Origin: Methanobacteriaceae archaeon
GTDB lineage: Archaea; Methanobacteriota; Methanobacteria; Methanobacteriales; Methanobacteriaceae
Length of the DNA stretch: 47,199 nt
Reading direction: 5' to 3'
NCBI GenBank assembly: GCA_020854915.1
Contig: JAHKLT010000044.1
Coordinates: 1-47,199, forward strand
Shown: piece after piece, positions 27,566 through 36,815 of the stretch
Position numbering within the stretch: position 1 is the stretch's first letter
How the letters are laid out: each line of letters begins with the position of its first letter
Translations under genes and position numbers: made by a program
Notes under the pieces: model-generated
The model's database searches: none
What the model was told of the DNA's origin: nothing
Seen by the model: only the letters and a program-made list of their open reading frames with translations

Positions 27566-30500
27566 TTATGGTCTATTAACAATTATCTTATTTGATGTTG
27601 CATATCCATTCCAGTAAGCTGTTGCAATATAATCACCAGGATTTAAATTAATATTTAACCTAGCTATTCCATCACTATCAGTAGTTCTCTTATAGAAAAC
27701 ACCATGTATATTAATTTCAACTTCTTGATTAGCAAGAGCTTTTCCTTGACCATCTAAAACAGTAACATCATAAGTTTCATTTCCACCAAATGTTTTAGTT
27801 ACATCATTACCAGTCATTGTAGTTTTAACAATAATATCATTACTAACACTTAATCCATCTATTGGATTATATGCAGTAAGAGTGTAGTTACCTGGATTTA
27901 AATTAATAGCAAGTCTTGCAGTACCATTAGCATCAGTAGTACGATTATAAAAGACACCATTAATATTCATAGTAACATTACGACCAACAATAGCTTTTCC
28001 TTCACCATCTAAAACAGTAACATAATAATTAGTACCATTTTTATAATATTTTACAATATTTTCTCCAGTGATTGTAGGTTTAACAAGAATATTATTACTC
28101 ATTTGTAATCCATCATTAGGATTAGTAACTGTAATAGTATAATTACCAGGATTTAAATTAATAGTTAATGTTGCAGTACCATTACTATCAGTAGTACGAT
28201 TATAAAAGACACCATTAATATTCATAGTAACATTACGACCAACAATAGGATTACCCTGACCATCTAAAACAGTAACATAATATTGAGTACCATTACGGAA
28301 AAACTTAACAATATCATTACCACTAATAGTAGATAAAACACTAATATTATTTGTTAAAGTAGAATTATCAACAGGATTAATAACAGTAATATTATAAATA
28401 CCAGGAATCAAATTAATAGTAACCTTTAAAGTACCATTTTCACCAACTTGACGTGTAGAATTAATACCATTAATAATAATACTAACATTAGTACCATTAG
28501 GCAAATAATTACCCTCACCATCAACTAAAACAGCAAAATACTCAGTACCATTACGATAATACTTAACAATATTATTACCAACAATAGTAGGATTAACAGT
28601 AATAATATTAGTGACAGAAGAGGAATTATATCCATCTACACCATTATAAAATGCAGTTATATTATAATAACCTTGTGGTAAATCAATAGCTAAAAAAGCA
28701 CTACCGTTAACATCAGTAGTAGCAGTATAATTTTTACCGTCTATATTAAAAGTAATAGTTTGATTATTTAAAGGATTTCCATTAAAATCAGATAAAACAA
28801 CAACATAATTACCATTACCTTTATAGTACATATTAAGATCAGTACCATTTAAAACAGTTCTAGTTGGCAAAATAGTAATTGTTTCATTAGTAGATACACT
28901 ATTTAAATTTTCAGACACATTACCTGCAAAAGAGAATATAGCTTGATATTGACCAACAGGGAAATAAACTGTAAAATAAGCAGTACCATTAGTATCAGTG
29001 GTAGCATTTAAAATATTCCCATTATAAATTAGTAAGGTAATTGTTTTATTAGCTAGAACATTGCCAAATTCATCAGTCAAAACAGCAACAATTTGACCAC
29101 CTTGATTATAATAATGAATTAAATTACTTATATTTAAATAAGTTTTAATTGTGTAAAAATTATTTTCAATTAAATTAGTTGAATTATTACCATTTACACT
29201 TGCATCACCATTTAAATTTTTAGAAAGTAAATTATTGTAAGTCACTGAATTATTAATTAAATCTTTATTAAGTATTACAGAATAATTTCCAGAAGTTCTA
29301 ATTTTATTATTTTCAATAATATTATGATTAGATTTTGTACCTAACTTAATTCCAGTATTATCCATGTATAGAGAATCGCCATAATTAAAATCAGATTTAT
29401 TTCCAGTACTTTTAGTGTAAATTTCATTATTCTTAATAACATTCCAATGAGCACCATTAATAAATCCAATACCCATAGAATAATTACCACTAACATTAAT
29501 ATAATTTCCATATATAATACTATTTTTTGAAGCAAAATTAGAAATACCAGTAGTAATATTAGCATTAGATATAATTGTATTATTTAGTAAATCAAATTTA
29601 GCATTCGCCATGAATGAATTTAATTGAACAGCATAGGCAATTTTATCAGCAAATGAAATAAATTTATTATTAGAAGCCATAGCAGTTGAGATATCTCCTG
29701 TACCTATCAAATCACCCAAAGAAAAACTACTTGCATAATTTTTAGAAATAGCTTCTACATAATTATTAGTTATAGTAATATTTTTTGAAGAGTAATGATT
29801 CCAATCATTATCAAAATATCCAGATACAAACAAACTATAAACATATTCAGAGCCATTAGAGCGAATATTATTAGAATCTATTAAAATATTATTAGATCCT
29901 TTAACATATACTCCATTTATTGTACCATAATTAACAGATAAGTTATTATGAGAAGTATAAATATTATTATTTAATATGTTTATGTTATCAGAATCACCCA
30001 CATACAAGCTTAAAGAGTGATAATTTATAGTATAACTATTACTAAGGTCCCCATAAATAACAGCTAAATTAGGACCAATAGTAACAATTTTATTTAAAAT
30101 TAAGAAAATATTTTCAGAACGAGTAATGTAAATCCCATTAGTTAAATTATTTTTACCATAAACACTTATATTATTTGAACTTATTGTTAAGTTAATAGAA
30201 TCCATTGAATAAATACCAACAGCATAGCTATTATTACTATTATTTACTGTAATATCATTATCATAAATTCCAATATTATTAACTAAATCAAGATAAATAG
30301 GTATTTCTTCATCTGAATTAGAAACATTATTTATGATTTTAAGACCAAAAATATTTGTTCCAGAACTACCTGAAATTAATTTTATACCTGAATTTAACAT
30401 AAAATCATTTGATGTTATAGAAGTAATGTTTAATACTTTATCAATATTGAATTGTTTATTTGTAACATTACCTATTTTAATAATATCCCCATTTTGAATA

Positions 30501-30772
30501 TTGGTATCATTTAAAAAATTACCTGTACTTTTATTAAAATAAGTTTCATAGTTTTCATCAGTAATTTCAAATTCATGTGAAGCATTATTTGATATACTAT
30601 CAGAATAACTAATTTCATAGTCATTTAAGTCAAAATCATTTGTATATGCATTGTCAATTTCCTCAATAGTCGAATTATTAATTTCTGAAACTGAAATTTC
30701 AGAATCTTCTTCAGCAGCGACAACACCAATTGTTAAAAATATTAATAGGCTTAATATAATTAATCTTTTCAA
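27566..30772 (-). CDS. Adhesin-like surface protein: beta-helix plus six Ig-like repeats
   Basis: This protein has 1068 residues. The TTG at 30772 is the start: GAGGTGGAAAT precedes it and it opens a clear signal peptide (KRLIILSLLIFLTIGVVAAEE). The NYETYF module (about residue 76) precedes an Asn/Ile-rich parallel beta-helix to about 545. Six Ig-like repeats follow (starts with YYxxGG/NGT, then LxDxxGNxLxN, NINGVFYNRTTD, INLNPGNYT). Two neighbouring repeats are nearly identical also at DNA level (27946-27995 and 28187-28236), a sign of recent duplication. The last repeat has FGGNETYDV and ends YIATAYWNGYATSNKIIVNRP, as in the adhesins at 15642 and 39476. No membrane anchor is visible. Confidence 0.85.
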   Translation of the reverse strand: MKRLIILSLLIFLTIGVVAAEEDSEISVSEINNSTIEEIDNAYTNDFDLNDYEISYSDSISNNASHEFEITDENYETYFNKSTGNFLNDTNIQNGDIIKIGNVTNKQFNIDKVLNITSITSNDFMLNSGIKLISGSSGTNIFGLKIINNVSNSDEEIPIYLDLVNNIGIYDNDITVNNSNNSYAVGIYSMDSINLTISSNNISVYGKNNLTNGIYITRSENIFLILNKIVTIGPNLAVIYGDLSNSYTINYHSLSLYVGDSDNINILNNNIYTSHNNLSVNYGTINGVYVKGSNNILIDSNNIRSNGSEYVYSLFVSGYFDNDWNHYSSKNITITNNYVEAISKNYASSFSLGDLIGTGDISTAMASNNKFISFADKIAYAVQLNSFMANAKFDLLNNTIISNANITTGISNFASKNSIIYGNYINVSGNYSMGIGFINGAHWNVIKNNEIYTKSTGNKSDFNYGDSLYMDNTGIKLGTKSNHNIIENNKIRTSGNYSVILNKDLINNSVTYNNLLSKNLNGDASVNGNNSTNLIENNFYTIKTYLNISNLIHYYNQGGQIVAVLTDEFGNVLANKTITLLIYNGNILNATTDTNGTAYFTVYFPVGQYQAIFSFAGNVSENLNSVSTNETITILPTRTVLNGTDLNMYYKGNGNYVVVLSDFNGNPLNNQTITFNIDGKNYTATTDVNGSAFLAIDLPQGYYNITAFYNGVDGYNSSSVTNIITVNPTIVGNNIVKYYRNGTEYFAVLVDGEGNYLPNGTNVSIIINGINSTRQVGENGTLKVTINLIPGIYNITVINPVDNSTLTNNISVLSTISGNDIVKFFRNGTQYYVTVLDGQGNPIVGRNVTMNINGVFYNRTTDSNGTATLTINLNPGNYTITVTNPNDGLQMSNNILVKPTITGENIVKYYKNGTNYYVTVLDGEGKAIVGRNVTMNINGVFYNRTTDANGTARLAINLNPGNYTLTAYNPIDGLSVSNDIIVKTTMTGNDVTKTFGGNETYDVTVLDGQGKALANQEVEINIHGVFYKRTTDSDGIARLNINLNPGDYIATAYWNGYATSNKIIVNRP

Positions 30773-30909
30773 ATTTCCACCTCTTTATAATTAAGTATCA
30801 AATATACTACATTTAAAATAAAAATAAAGTTAATAAAATATATTTGATAAATTATAATTTAAATTTTAATATTTATAAAGTTTATGTGAGTGTGTAAAGT
30901 TTTAGTGGG

Positions 30910-31852
30910 CTATATGATTCCAAATTTTCCTGTCCAGTAATCCATTTTATGGGTTAAATAAGCCAATATTCCTTCTTTTGTTTTGTATATTTTCTTTATA
31001 TGTTCAGAATCTGTTTGTCTGTAATAATTTTCTACATTATTAGATGTTTTTGGAATTATTTTCATCTGTTCTATATTTTAAGTATTTATTTAGGTTTTTC
31101 TTTAAATGATTGTTGGTTATTTTTATGAATTCTTTCGGTAAATAGTCAGATAATCTATTAAACTTATTCATTATTTTCTCTATTTCATTGATCGTTGTAT
31201 TATTGAATATTTGTTTTAATTCCTTTGCTTTTTCTTTTAAAAAGGTGTATTGTTCCTTTGTTAGTTTTCTTTTGAGATTATTGATTCTTATAATGTCATT
31301 AATGTTTTTCATGAAGTGAAAGTGGCATAGTTGATGTTTTACTTTTAATTTTCTTATTATTTTATGATAAGCTGGGTTTAAGTCTGTAATTTATTGATAT
31401 TAATTTTTGATCTTTGGTTATTATTTCTATGAATTCTTGTATAGTTTCTGATTTCAAATTAGGTACTATTTGTTCGCCAAGTAGAATATTGTATACATGG
31501 TCGTATAATGTTAATCTGTAGTATTTTTTACCTTTTATTTTAAGATAATCCTCATCATAAACGTAATACCCACTATAAGAGACAGTATTATTTCTTATTA
31601 ATGATTTATCTTCATTTATCTCAATATTTAGATCCTTTGCATATCCTACAATCCAATTACGAACGGATTGATGTTATATATTAATTCCAAGTGCTATTTG
31701 AATTTTTTTTAGATGTTTTTACGTAATGATTCATATCCTTCAGATAATAATGAAGGGATTAATGATCTTATTCCTTCTACAAAATGTTTATTTCCCGCCA
31801 ATAATGTTTTTATTTCAGTAGTAAATTTACGATTACATTTTTTACATTTACA
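30910..31852 (-). pseudogene. Broken DDE transposase (ISM1/ISNCY- or IS6-like)
   Basis: The minus strand can be read across several frames. It begins with a zinc-ribbon-like CKCKKCNRKFTTE (31852 downward), followed by a SVRNWIVGYAK helix-turn-helix part. Next come GYYVYDEDYLKIKGKKYYR and LTLYDHV, then TDLNPAYHKIIRKLKVKH with the second catalytic Asp, then CHFHFMKNIN. A C-terminal SNNVENYYRQT probably carries the catalytic Glu, and the stop is at 30910-30912. Stops near 31666 and a frame change near 31385 inactivate it. The family assignment is from motif layout only. Its start is cut at 31853 by the IS630 fragment. Confidence 0.65.
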
Positions 31853-31855
31853 TAA

Positions 31856-32122
31856 TTATTTTACCATTAATGCTAAATATCATGACGTTTATTTGCTTTT
31901 TGTTCCAAAATATACGCCTAGATTAAATCTCGCTGAAACTCCTATGAAAGAGATAAAAAGATATTTATCACCTTTATTTCTTGAAAATGCAGAAAAAATT
32001 AAAGAAAAAGTAATTGAAGGATTTGAAGAATTTAAAAAAACAACTAAATGTGCTGTAAATTGGATGAATAATCATTGGATAAATATAAATTAATAATGAT
32101 AAACTTTACCATAATGACTATA
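31856..32122 (+). pseudogene. 3' part of an IS630-type transposase and element end
   Basis: About 80 residues (YHDVYLLFVPKYTPRLN, AETPMKEIKRYL, AVNWMNNHW) with stop at 32093 correspond to the C-terminal third of an IS630 transposase, including the last catalytic Glu. It matches the remnant at 559-810 closely. The open frame that starts further upstream at 31713 is a chimera: its first 45 or so residues are antisense to the zinc-ribbon part of the neighbouring broken transposase. The 148 bases between 32122 and the RNase P RNA gene hold nothing I recognise. Confidence 0.7.
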
Positions 32123-32268
32123 ATTTGATAAAATTCAAATTTTATGCCTTATAAATATTATAAAAATAGTTGTATACAAAGTAATAAATTTATATTTTTA
32201 AGGTTTCTTATTCCTTTAATTTTGATAAAAAGTTAATTTGTTATAAAAATAAATTTAATTATTAAATT

Positions 32269-32558
32269 TATAGCATCTTAAAGTAACCCACCTTCTGTTT
32301 AACAGCATTCATCTTAGCGAACTACCTTGTCTCAAACAGGGGTCATCAACAAATTTTGTTCTTGCATCCTATGGATTGGCCGTTTCACCGTTCCTTTTAA
32401 ATATCCTCAATTAAATATCATTGTCATCTATAAAAAAGACGCGTCGTTTCTGCTCCAGAGTCATACTTCTCAGCATATGTTTTAAACATCATAGTCTGTA
32501 ATGATGGGTGGAGTTTCCTTAGTTTAAAAAAACCAGTAGCTGTCTTTAACTTGCTATA
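32269..32558 (-). ncRNA. rnpB: RNase P RNA
   Basis: This is the catalytic RNA that removes tRNA 5' leaders. The minus strand has the conserved landmarks in order: AAGGAAACTCCACCC (CR-I, about 32506-32520), GCAGAAACGACGCG, GGTGAAACGGCC (about 32378-32389), CTAAGATGAATG (CR-IV) and ACAGAAGGTGGGTTA (CR-V, 32284-32298). The two ends pair as helix P1 (TATAGCAAGTTAAAG with CTTTAAGATGCTATA), which sets the limits. Length of about 290 nt is normal for archaea. It lies 13 bases behind initiator tRNA-Met on the same strand. Confidence 0.93.
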
Positions 32559-32571
32559 AACTTAATAAAAA

Positions 32572-32646
<75 letters not shown>

Positions 32647-32662
32647 TTAAAAATAAATAAAA

Positions 32663-32691
32663 TATAGCTATTCATAATAGCTATATAAAAG
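32663..32691 (-). promoter_or_regulatory. TATA box within a 10-bp palindrome ahead of tRNA-iMet/rnpB
   Basis: A minus-strand TTTTATATAG (32681-32691) lies 35-45 bases before tRNA-iMet. It overlaps a perfect inverted repeat, TATAGCTATT-cat-AATAGCTATA (32663-32685). The arrangement may be a promoter with an operator, or a hairpin at the start of the transcript; it could also serve as an end signal of the upstream coiled-coil genes. Confidence 0.45.
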
Positions 32692-32729
32692 TTTATTAAA
32701 AGCAATATATAAAGCTTTGCTTTAATAAA

Positions 32730-33221
32730 TTAATTTTCTTCTAATATTTTAATTCTTTTTTCAAAATCATCGAATTTATTATTAGAATCTTCCTTAAAAT
32801 CATCGAATTTTTTTTCTAAATCATCAACAGATTTTGTAGTAGTTTTAAATTTATCTTCAAGATCTTTTAAATCAGTTTTAGTAGCTAATTCCCAATCTTG
32901 AATTAATTCATCACTTTTTTCATCTAAGAATGCATCAATTTTTTTAGAAAATGCATCAGTATTAAAACTAGACATATCAATATCACTTAATTTAACTTTA
33001 ATTTTTTTACCCATAGATGTTTTATCTTCTAGTTCATCATCCTCGATATTATTCGAATTATAATGAATATTATTAGGAGTTAGAGCACCTACACTATGAG
33101 AAGATGGCATATAACTTTTGATTTTATCAGCAGCTAATGGGTTACTTTGTAAATAATAATATATTAAAATTAAAACAGCAAAAATTAGAATTAAAATAGC
33201 TATTAGTTCCATAATTCCCAT
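32730..33221 (-). CDS. Membrane-anchored coiled-coil protein, unknown function
   Basis: This protein has 163 residues. A single membrane helix lies at 2-23 (very hydrophobic Ile/Leu run), followed by a flexible Asn/Ser-rich linker with an acidic patch. From about 85 to the end a charged helical segment has heptad-like LEKKFDDFKEDSNNKFDDFEKRIK repetition, split here for length. The topology is N-terminal anchor with a cytoplasmic or external coiled coil; the sequence does not settle which. It lies 9 bases behind the 33231-33623 gene, which has the same plan, and both are preceded by good ribosome binding sites (GGTGATAAA here). I do not recognise a named family. Confidence 0.7.
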   Translation of the reverse strand: MGIMELIAILILIFAVLILIYYYLQSNPLAADKIKSYMPSSHSVGALTPNNIHYNSNNIEDDELEDKTSMGKKIKVKLSDIDMSSFNTDAFSKKIDAFLDEKSDELIQDWELATKTDLKDLEDKFKTTTKSVDDLEKKFDDFKEDSNNKFDDFEKRIKILEEN

Positions 33222-33230
33222 TTTATCACC

Positions 33231-33623
33231 TTATTTTAACCTTTTTTCTTTACGTTCAATTTCTTTAAGCATTTTTTCTAGCTTTTTTTGCTCAGTTTGA
33301 GCTTCCAAACGTGCAAGTCTTTCATTAATCTCAGTGTGTAAAAATCCAACATCACTTCTTACTTGATTAGTAGATTCTCTTATAGCGGATAAATTTTCTT
33401 CTTGTTCTTTAGGAAGTTGAATTGGATTTTCCATTAATCTTTTGGATTCTAAATCTTTTTCAACCATTGACATTTTTTTAAGTTCAATTTCTTTTTCAAG
33501 TAATTCAACAGAGTTTTTAGATTGACTAACATTTCTCCACTGAATAAATATAATAATAAGAACAATAGCAATAATAACTACAAGCACAAGAATAAAAACT
33601 TGTTCCGGTATATTAAAGTCCAT
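33231..33623 (-). CDS. Membrane-anchored coiled-coil protein, unknown function
   Basis: This protein has 130 residues. A membrane helix at about 9-28 (VFILVLVVIIAIVLIIIFIQW) is followed by a continuous charged alpha-helix/coiled coil to the C-terminus, ending in a Lys/Glu-rich tail. AGGAGGAAATTT precedes the ATG. It is the first gene of a two-gene unit with 32730-33221 and divergent from map. The shared plan suggests that the two products may pair through their coiled coils; this is inference. Confidence 0.7.
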   Translation of the reverse strand: MDFNIPEQVFILVLVVIIAIVLIIIFIQWRNVSQSKNSVELLEKEIELKKMSMVEKDLESKRLMENPIQLPKEQEENLSAIRESTNQVRSDVGFLHTEINERLARLEAQTEQKKLEKMLKEIERKEKRLK

Positions 33624-33726
33624 TTTAAATTTCCTCCTAACTGTTCACTAAAATATTATATAAGAAGAAGTATATAAAAATTATGAAAAATAGAGTAAAA
33701 TTTAATAATAAAAGAAAAGGGAAAAA

Positions 33727-34647
33727 ATGATTGAATCTTATATAAAATCAGGAAAAATTGTTTCTAAAATTCGAAGCGAAGCTTCAAAACTTATAAAAAA
33801 TGGTTTACCAGTAATAGAACTTGTAGAATATGTTGAAAATGAAATTATAAAAAGTGGGGCAGGTATTGCGTTTCCTTGTAATGTTTCTATTAATGAAATA
33901 AGTGCTCATTATACTTCTCCTTTAGATGATAAAACTAAATTAGTTACAGGAGATTTAGTAAAATTAGACTTAGGTGCAGAAATTGATGGATATATAGCTG
34001 ATTCTGCAGTAACTGTTATGGTGACTGGAGATAATTTAGAAGAATTATTTAGTGAAGAAGAAATAGAACTTAGAAATAATTTAATAACTGCTTCTGCAGA
34101 TGGTTTAGAAGCTGCAATAAGCACTGTTAAAGACGGTGTTGAAATTGGAAAAATAGGTCATGCTGTTGAAGATGCTATTCGTAAACATAAATTTAATCCT
34201 ATCACTAATCTTACAGGACACAGTTTAGAACAATGGAATTTGCATGCAGGTTTATCTATTCCAAATTATAATAATAATGATACAACTAAATTAAAAGAAG
34301 GTCAAGCAATAGCTATTGAACCATTTGCAACTAATGGAGTTGGATATGTAAATGATGTTCCAGGCACATATATTTATTCATTTATGAAGAATAAACCATT
34401 TAGAATGGCACAAACAACAAAAGTTTTAAAATATATACAAAAAAATCACCCAAGTCTCCCCTTCTCAGGTAGATGGCTTAGTAAAGAATTTAATGATGTT
34501 AGGTTACAGATGGCTATGAAACAGTTATCAGAAGCTATGGCAATATATCCCTATCATCCTTTAAAAGAAAAGTCTGGTGGATTAGTTTCACAAAAAGAAC
34601 ATACAATTATTGTTGAAAAAGATGGTTGTACTGTAACAACCTTATAA
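33727..34647 (+). CDS. map: Methionine aminopeptidase, type II
   Basis: This enzyme removes the N-terminal Met from nascent proteins using two divalent metals. The 306 residues show the type II (archaeal/eukaryotic) form. H61 in ISAHYTSP is the substrate-side His. D81 and D92 lie in VKLDLGAEIDGYIADSAVT, H165 in LTGHSLEQW, E198 in AIAIEPFATNG, and the last Glu is near the C-terminus in QKEHTIIVE. The helical insertion typical of type II (VRLQMAMKQL region, after GRWLSKEF) is present. Length is normal. The start follows GGGAAAAA. It is divergent from the coiled-coil pair and convergent with frhB. Confidence 0.96.
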   Translation: MIESYIKSGKIVSKIRSEASKLIKNGLPVIELVEYVENEIIKSGAGIAFPCNVSINEISAHYTSPLDDKTKLVTGDLVKLDLGAEIDGYIADSAVTVMVTGDNLEELFSEEEIELRNNLITASADGLEAAISTVKDGVEIGKIGHAVEDAIRKHKFNPITNLTGHSLEQWNLHAGLSIPNYNNNDTTKLKEGQAIAIEPFATNGVGYVNDVPGTYIYSFMKNKPFRMAQTTKVLKYIQKNHPSLPFSGRWLSKEFNDVRLQMAMKQLSEAMAIYPYHPLKEKSGGLVSQKEHTIIVEKDGCTVTTL

Positions 34648-34668
34648 AATAAAAAAAAGAAAAGAAAA
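34646..34668. terminator. Shared terminator between map and frhB
   Basis: The 21-base gap between the two convergent stops is almost only A on the plus strand (AAAATAAAAAAAAGAAAAG). It gives a T-run for the minus-strand frh operon. The signal for map is less clear. Confidence 0.4.
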
Positions 34669-35520
34669 TTAATAAATATTTGGAACTGCAAGTCCCAATG
34701 AAACTCTATTATTAATTTCTTCTTTAGCTTTATCTTTTTTACCTTTAGCTAATTTTTCAAGTAATTCAAGTCCTGGTTTTACTTCAGTGATTGGTTTTGT
34801 TTCAATAAGACCTTCATCAACAGCTGATTTAAATAATGAATCACCATCATCAGTTCTAAGTAAAACTGCAGACCATCCATCAGGAGCACCAACTGATCCT
34901 GTTGAAATATCAGCATATTCTGCTACATAATCAGTACAGATATTACATCCTGCTTGTTCATATCCATGAGTTTCTTTTAATGGAACACCTTTAGTACCAT
35001 CATCAGTTTCAATCCAAAATTTACCTTTTCCAATATCCATTTTATTAGTTTTTCCAAGAGAAGAATCTAATTTAGCATCAGCAAAAGTATCCAAAGATGC
35101 AATTGGAAAATTTTCCATACAAAATATACCTAAAACTAATTTAAGTTTATCAGATATAAATCTAGTAGAAAATGGATATGTTTGCATTTTTCTAATTCCT
35201 AATACCTGACATGGAGTAGCTACAGTTCCTAATTTTTCTACTCCACACTGACGAGCCGCTTCTTTAATTGCGAACACATTTGGAGACATTGTATATTTTG
35301 TTCCTGCAGCTTCAATAATTTCTTCTGGAGTCATTGCAACAACAGGCTCTGGTTTCCATTTTTCATCACTATTCCCCGCAACAACTGCTCCCTCAATAAT
35401 TTTTTCTTCTAAAGCATGAATAAACAATGAGGAAACAATTCCTCCATCTTGAGAAACATCTTGAATTTTTTTCTCAGTAGATCTTGCAGCAATAGCTTCT
35501 TTATAAGTACCTAATACCAT
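34669..35520 (-). CDS. frhB: Coenzyme F420-reducing hydrogenase subunit beta
   Basis: FrhB carries FAD and one [4Fe-4S] cluster and reduces F420 with electrons from FrhG. The 283 residues show the FrhB/FdhB family pattern: [16 protein letters not shown] near the N-terminus, [13 protein letters not shown] (about 100), GIFCMENFP (about 131), [21 protein letters not shown] (about 184-204) and GSVGAPDGW. Length is normal. The ATG at 35520 follows GGGAGG, 12 bases behind frhG. It is the last gene of frhADGB. Confidence 0.97.
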   Translation of the reverse strand: MVLGTYKEAIAARSTEKKIQDVSQDGGIVSSLFIHALEEKIIEGAVVAGNSDEKWKPEPVVAMTPEEIIEAAGTKYTMSPNVFAIKEAARQCGVEKLGTVATPCQVLGIRKMQTYPFSTRFISDKLKLVLGIFCMENFPIASLDTFADAKLDSSLGKTNKMDIGKGKFWIETDDGTKGVPLKETHGYEQAGCNICTDYVAEYADISTGSVGAPDGWSAVLLRTDDGDSLFKSAVDEGLIETKPITEVKPGLELLEKLAKGKKDKAKEEINNRVSLGLAVPNIY

Positions 35521-35532
35521 GATTTAACCTCC

Positions 35533-36327
35533 CTATAAATTTAATTCTTTTTTAATTTGTTTTTCTGGTAACCATGATCTTGGACAACTAGCATAACAAG
35601 CACCACATTTAATACATCTATCTGTATTAATATGAGGTCTTCCTTCAATCATTTCAATAGCTCTAGTTTGGCATGCAAGACCACATGTTCCACATCCAGT
35701 ACACAATCCTTTACTTATTATACCTGTAAGTAAATCACAACCGCAAGCAGTATTACAAGCTGCAATATCGATTGCAGGTTTTAAATAATCATTATCATTA
35801 TTTATATAGGCAACAACTGATTTAGCTATCATTTCAGGAGACACTGGACAGCCTGGAAGAGCTAAATCTACTTTAACTAAACTATTAATAGGTGAGAAAG
35901 ATTCTTGTTTAGGTTGAGCTTGTTGACCTCCACGAGAATAGGTTGTGAAACAACCATTCATTGCACAAGAACCAAAAGCACAAATTAATTTAGATTTTTC
36001 ACGAGCTTCTTTAAGTTCATGTACACTATGTTCATCTTGAAGACATACAGAACCTTCGACCAAACATAAATCCATTTCAGGCATATCCCACTCATCTACT
36101 AATGTTTGACCATAAACAATGTCAACCATATCAGTAAGTAATGTAGCTAAAATATCATAATTTTCAGTAAGTGACATACCATCTCCAGTACATCCACTTA
36201 AATGGATATAGCCAATACGTGGTTTGTTTGTTTTATTAACTGGTTTAGATTTTTCAGAAGGAGCATTTTTTACTTGATTTTTGTTGTCCCCATTTGTGTC
36301 CAACATTTCTTTAATTTTTGAAAACAT
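35533..36327 (-). CDS. frhG: Coenzyme F420-reducing hydrogenase subunit gamma
   Basis: FrhG is the small, iron-sulfur subunit, linking the NiFe centre in FrhA to FrhB. The 264 residues begin with a polar, Lys/Asn-rich extension of about 35, then [13 protein letters not shown] with the proximal cluster Cys (C46), [23 protein letters not shown] and further Cys in CNTACGC. Two C-terminal ferredoxin motifs follow ([12 protein letters not shown] and [12 protein letters not shown]). The start ATG overlaps the stop of frhD (TAATG), indicating translational coupling. Confidence 0.97.
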   Translation of the reverse strand: MFSKIKEMLDTNGDNKNQVKNAPSEKSKPVNKTNKPRIGYIHLSGCTGDGMSLTENYDILATLLTDMVDIVYGQTLVDEWDMPEMDLCLVEGSVCLQDEHSVHELKEAREKSKLICAFGSCAMNGCFTTYSRGGQQAQPKQESFSPINSLVKVDLALPGCPVSPEMIAKSVVAYINNDNDYLKPAIDIAACNTACGCDLLTGIISKGLCTGCGTCGLACQTRAIEMIEGRPHINTDRCIKCGACYASCPRSWLPEKQIKKELNL

Positions 36328-36800
36328 TATAAAACCCCAATTTCTTTTAATATTATATTAACGGCTTTAGGAATAGCTTCTTGAACAGGTTTCGAAAAAC
36401 CCATTTCAACATCTGGTGCAGAAATTTCTCCTGGTTTACAACCAACAACAATAACTTCACAATTTTTTGCAAGGTCATGAAGTGGTTCTTCAACTGGCCA
36501 TGTATGGACATTTTCATAGGATCCTTTTGGAATTTCATGTGGATCGAAAATTTTTACAGTTCCAGGTTCAGCATTGAATTCAACAACATCAACTACTATA
36601 ATCTTTTTCCATCTTTCATCAGGAAGGGAAAAAATAAAATGAGTTGCACCTGTACCTGCATCAATAAACATAGTTTCATCAGGTATTTGTTTATCTTCAA
36701 AATATTCTTCAAGTTTTTTAATAACAGCTGGACCAAAACCATCATCTTTAAATAATATATTTCCACATCCAACTACTAATGTTTCTGCATCATATGGCAT
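36327..36800 (-). CDS. frhD: F420 hydrogenase maturation endopeptidase FrhD
   Basis: This nickel-dependent protease trims the C-terminus of FrhA after NiFe insertion; it is not a subunit of the finished enzyme. The 157 residues have the HycI/HybD-family signature at the N-terminus ([17 protein letters not shown], with the metal-binding acidic residue), then [18 protein letters not shown] and the third ligand His in HTWPVEEP. It lies between frhA and frhG, as in other Methanobacteriales. A ribosome binding site GAGG precedes the ATG. Confidence 0.95.
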   Translation of the reverse strand: MPYDAETLVVGCGNILFKDDGFGPAVIKKLEEYFEDKQIPDETMFIDAGTGATHFIFSLPDERWKKIIVVDVVEFNAEPGTVKIFDPHEIPKGSYENVHTWPVEEPLHDLAKNCEVIVVGCKPGEISAPDVEMGFSKPVQEAIPKAVNIILKEIGVL

Positions 36801-36815
36801 TAATATTCCTCAACC

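Noticed and set aside
36381-36755. Plus-strand open frame of 124 codons opposite frhD
   Set aside because: Low-complexity Phe/Asn/Ile translation, antisense to a clear maturation protease; no start signal.
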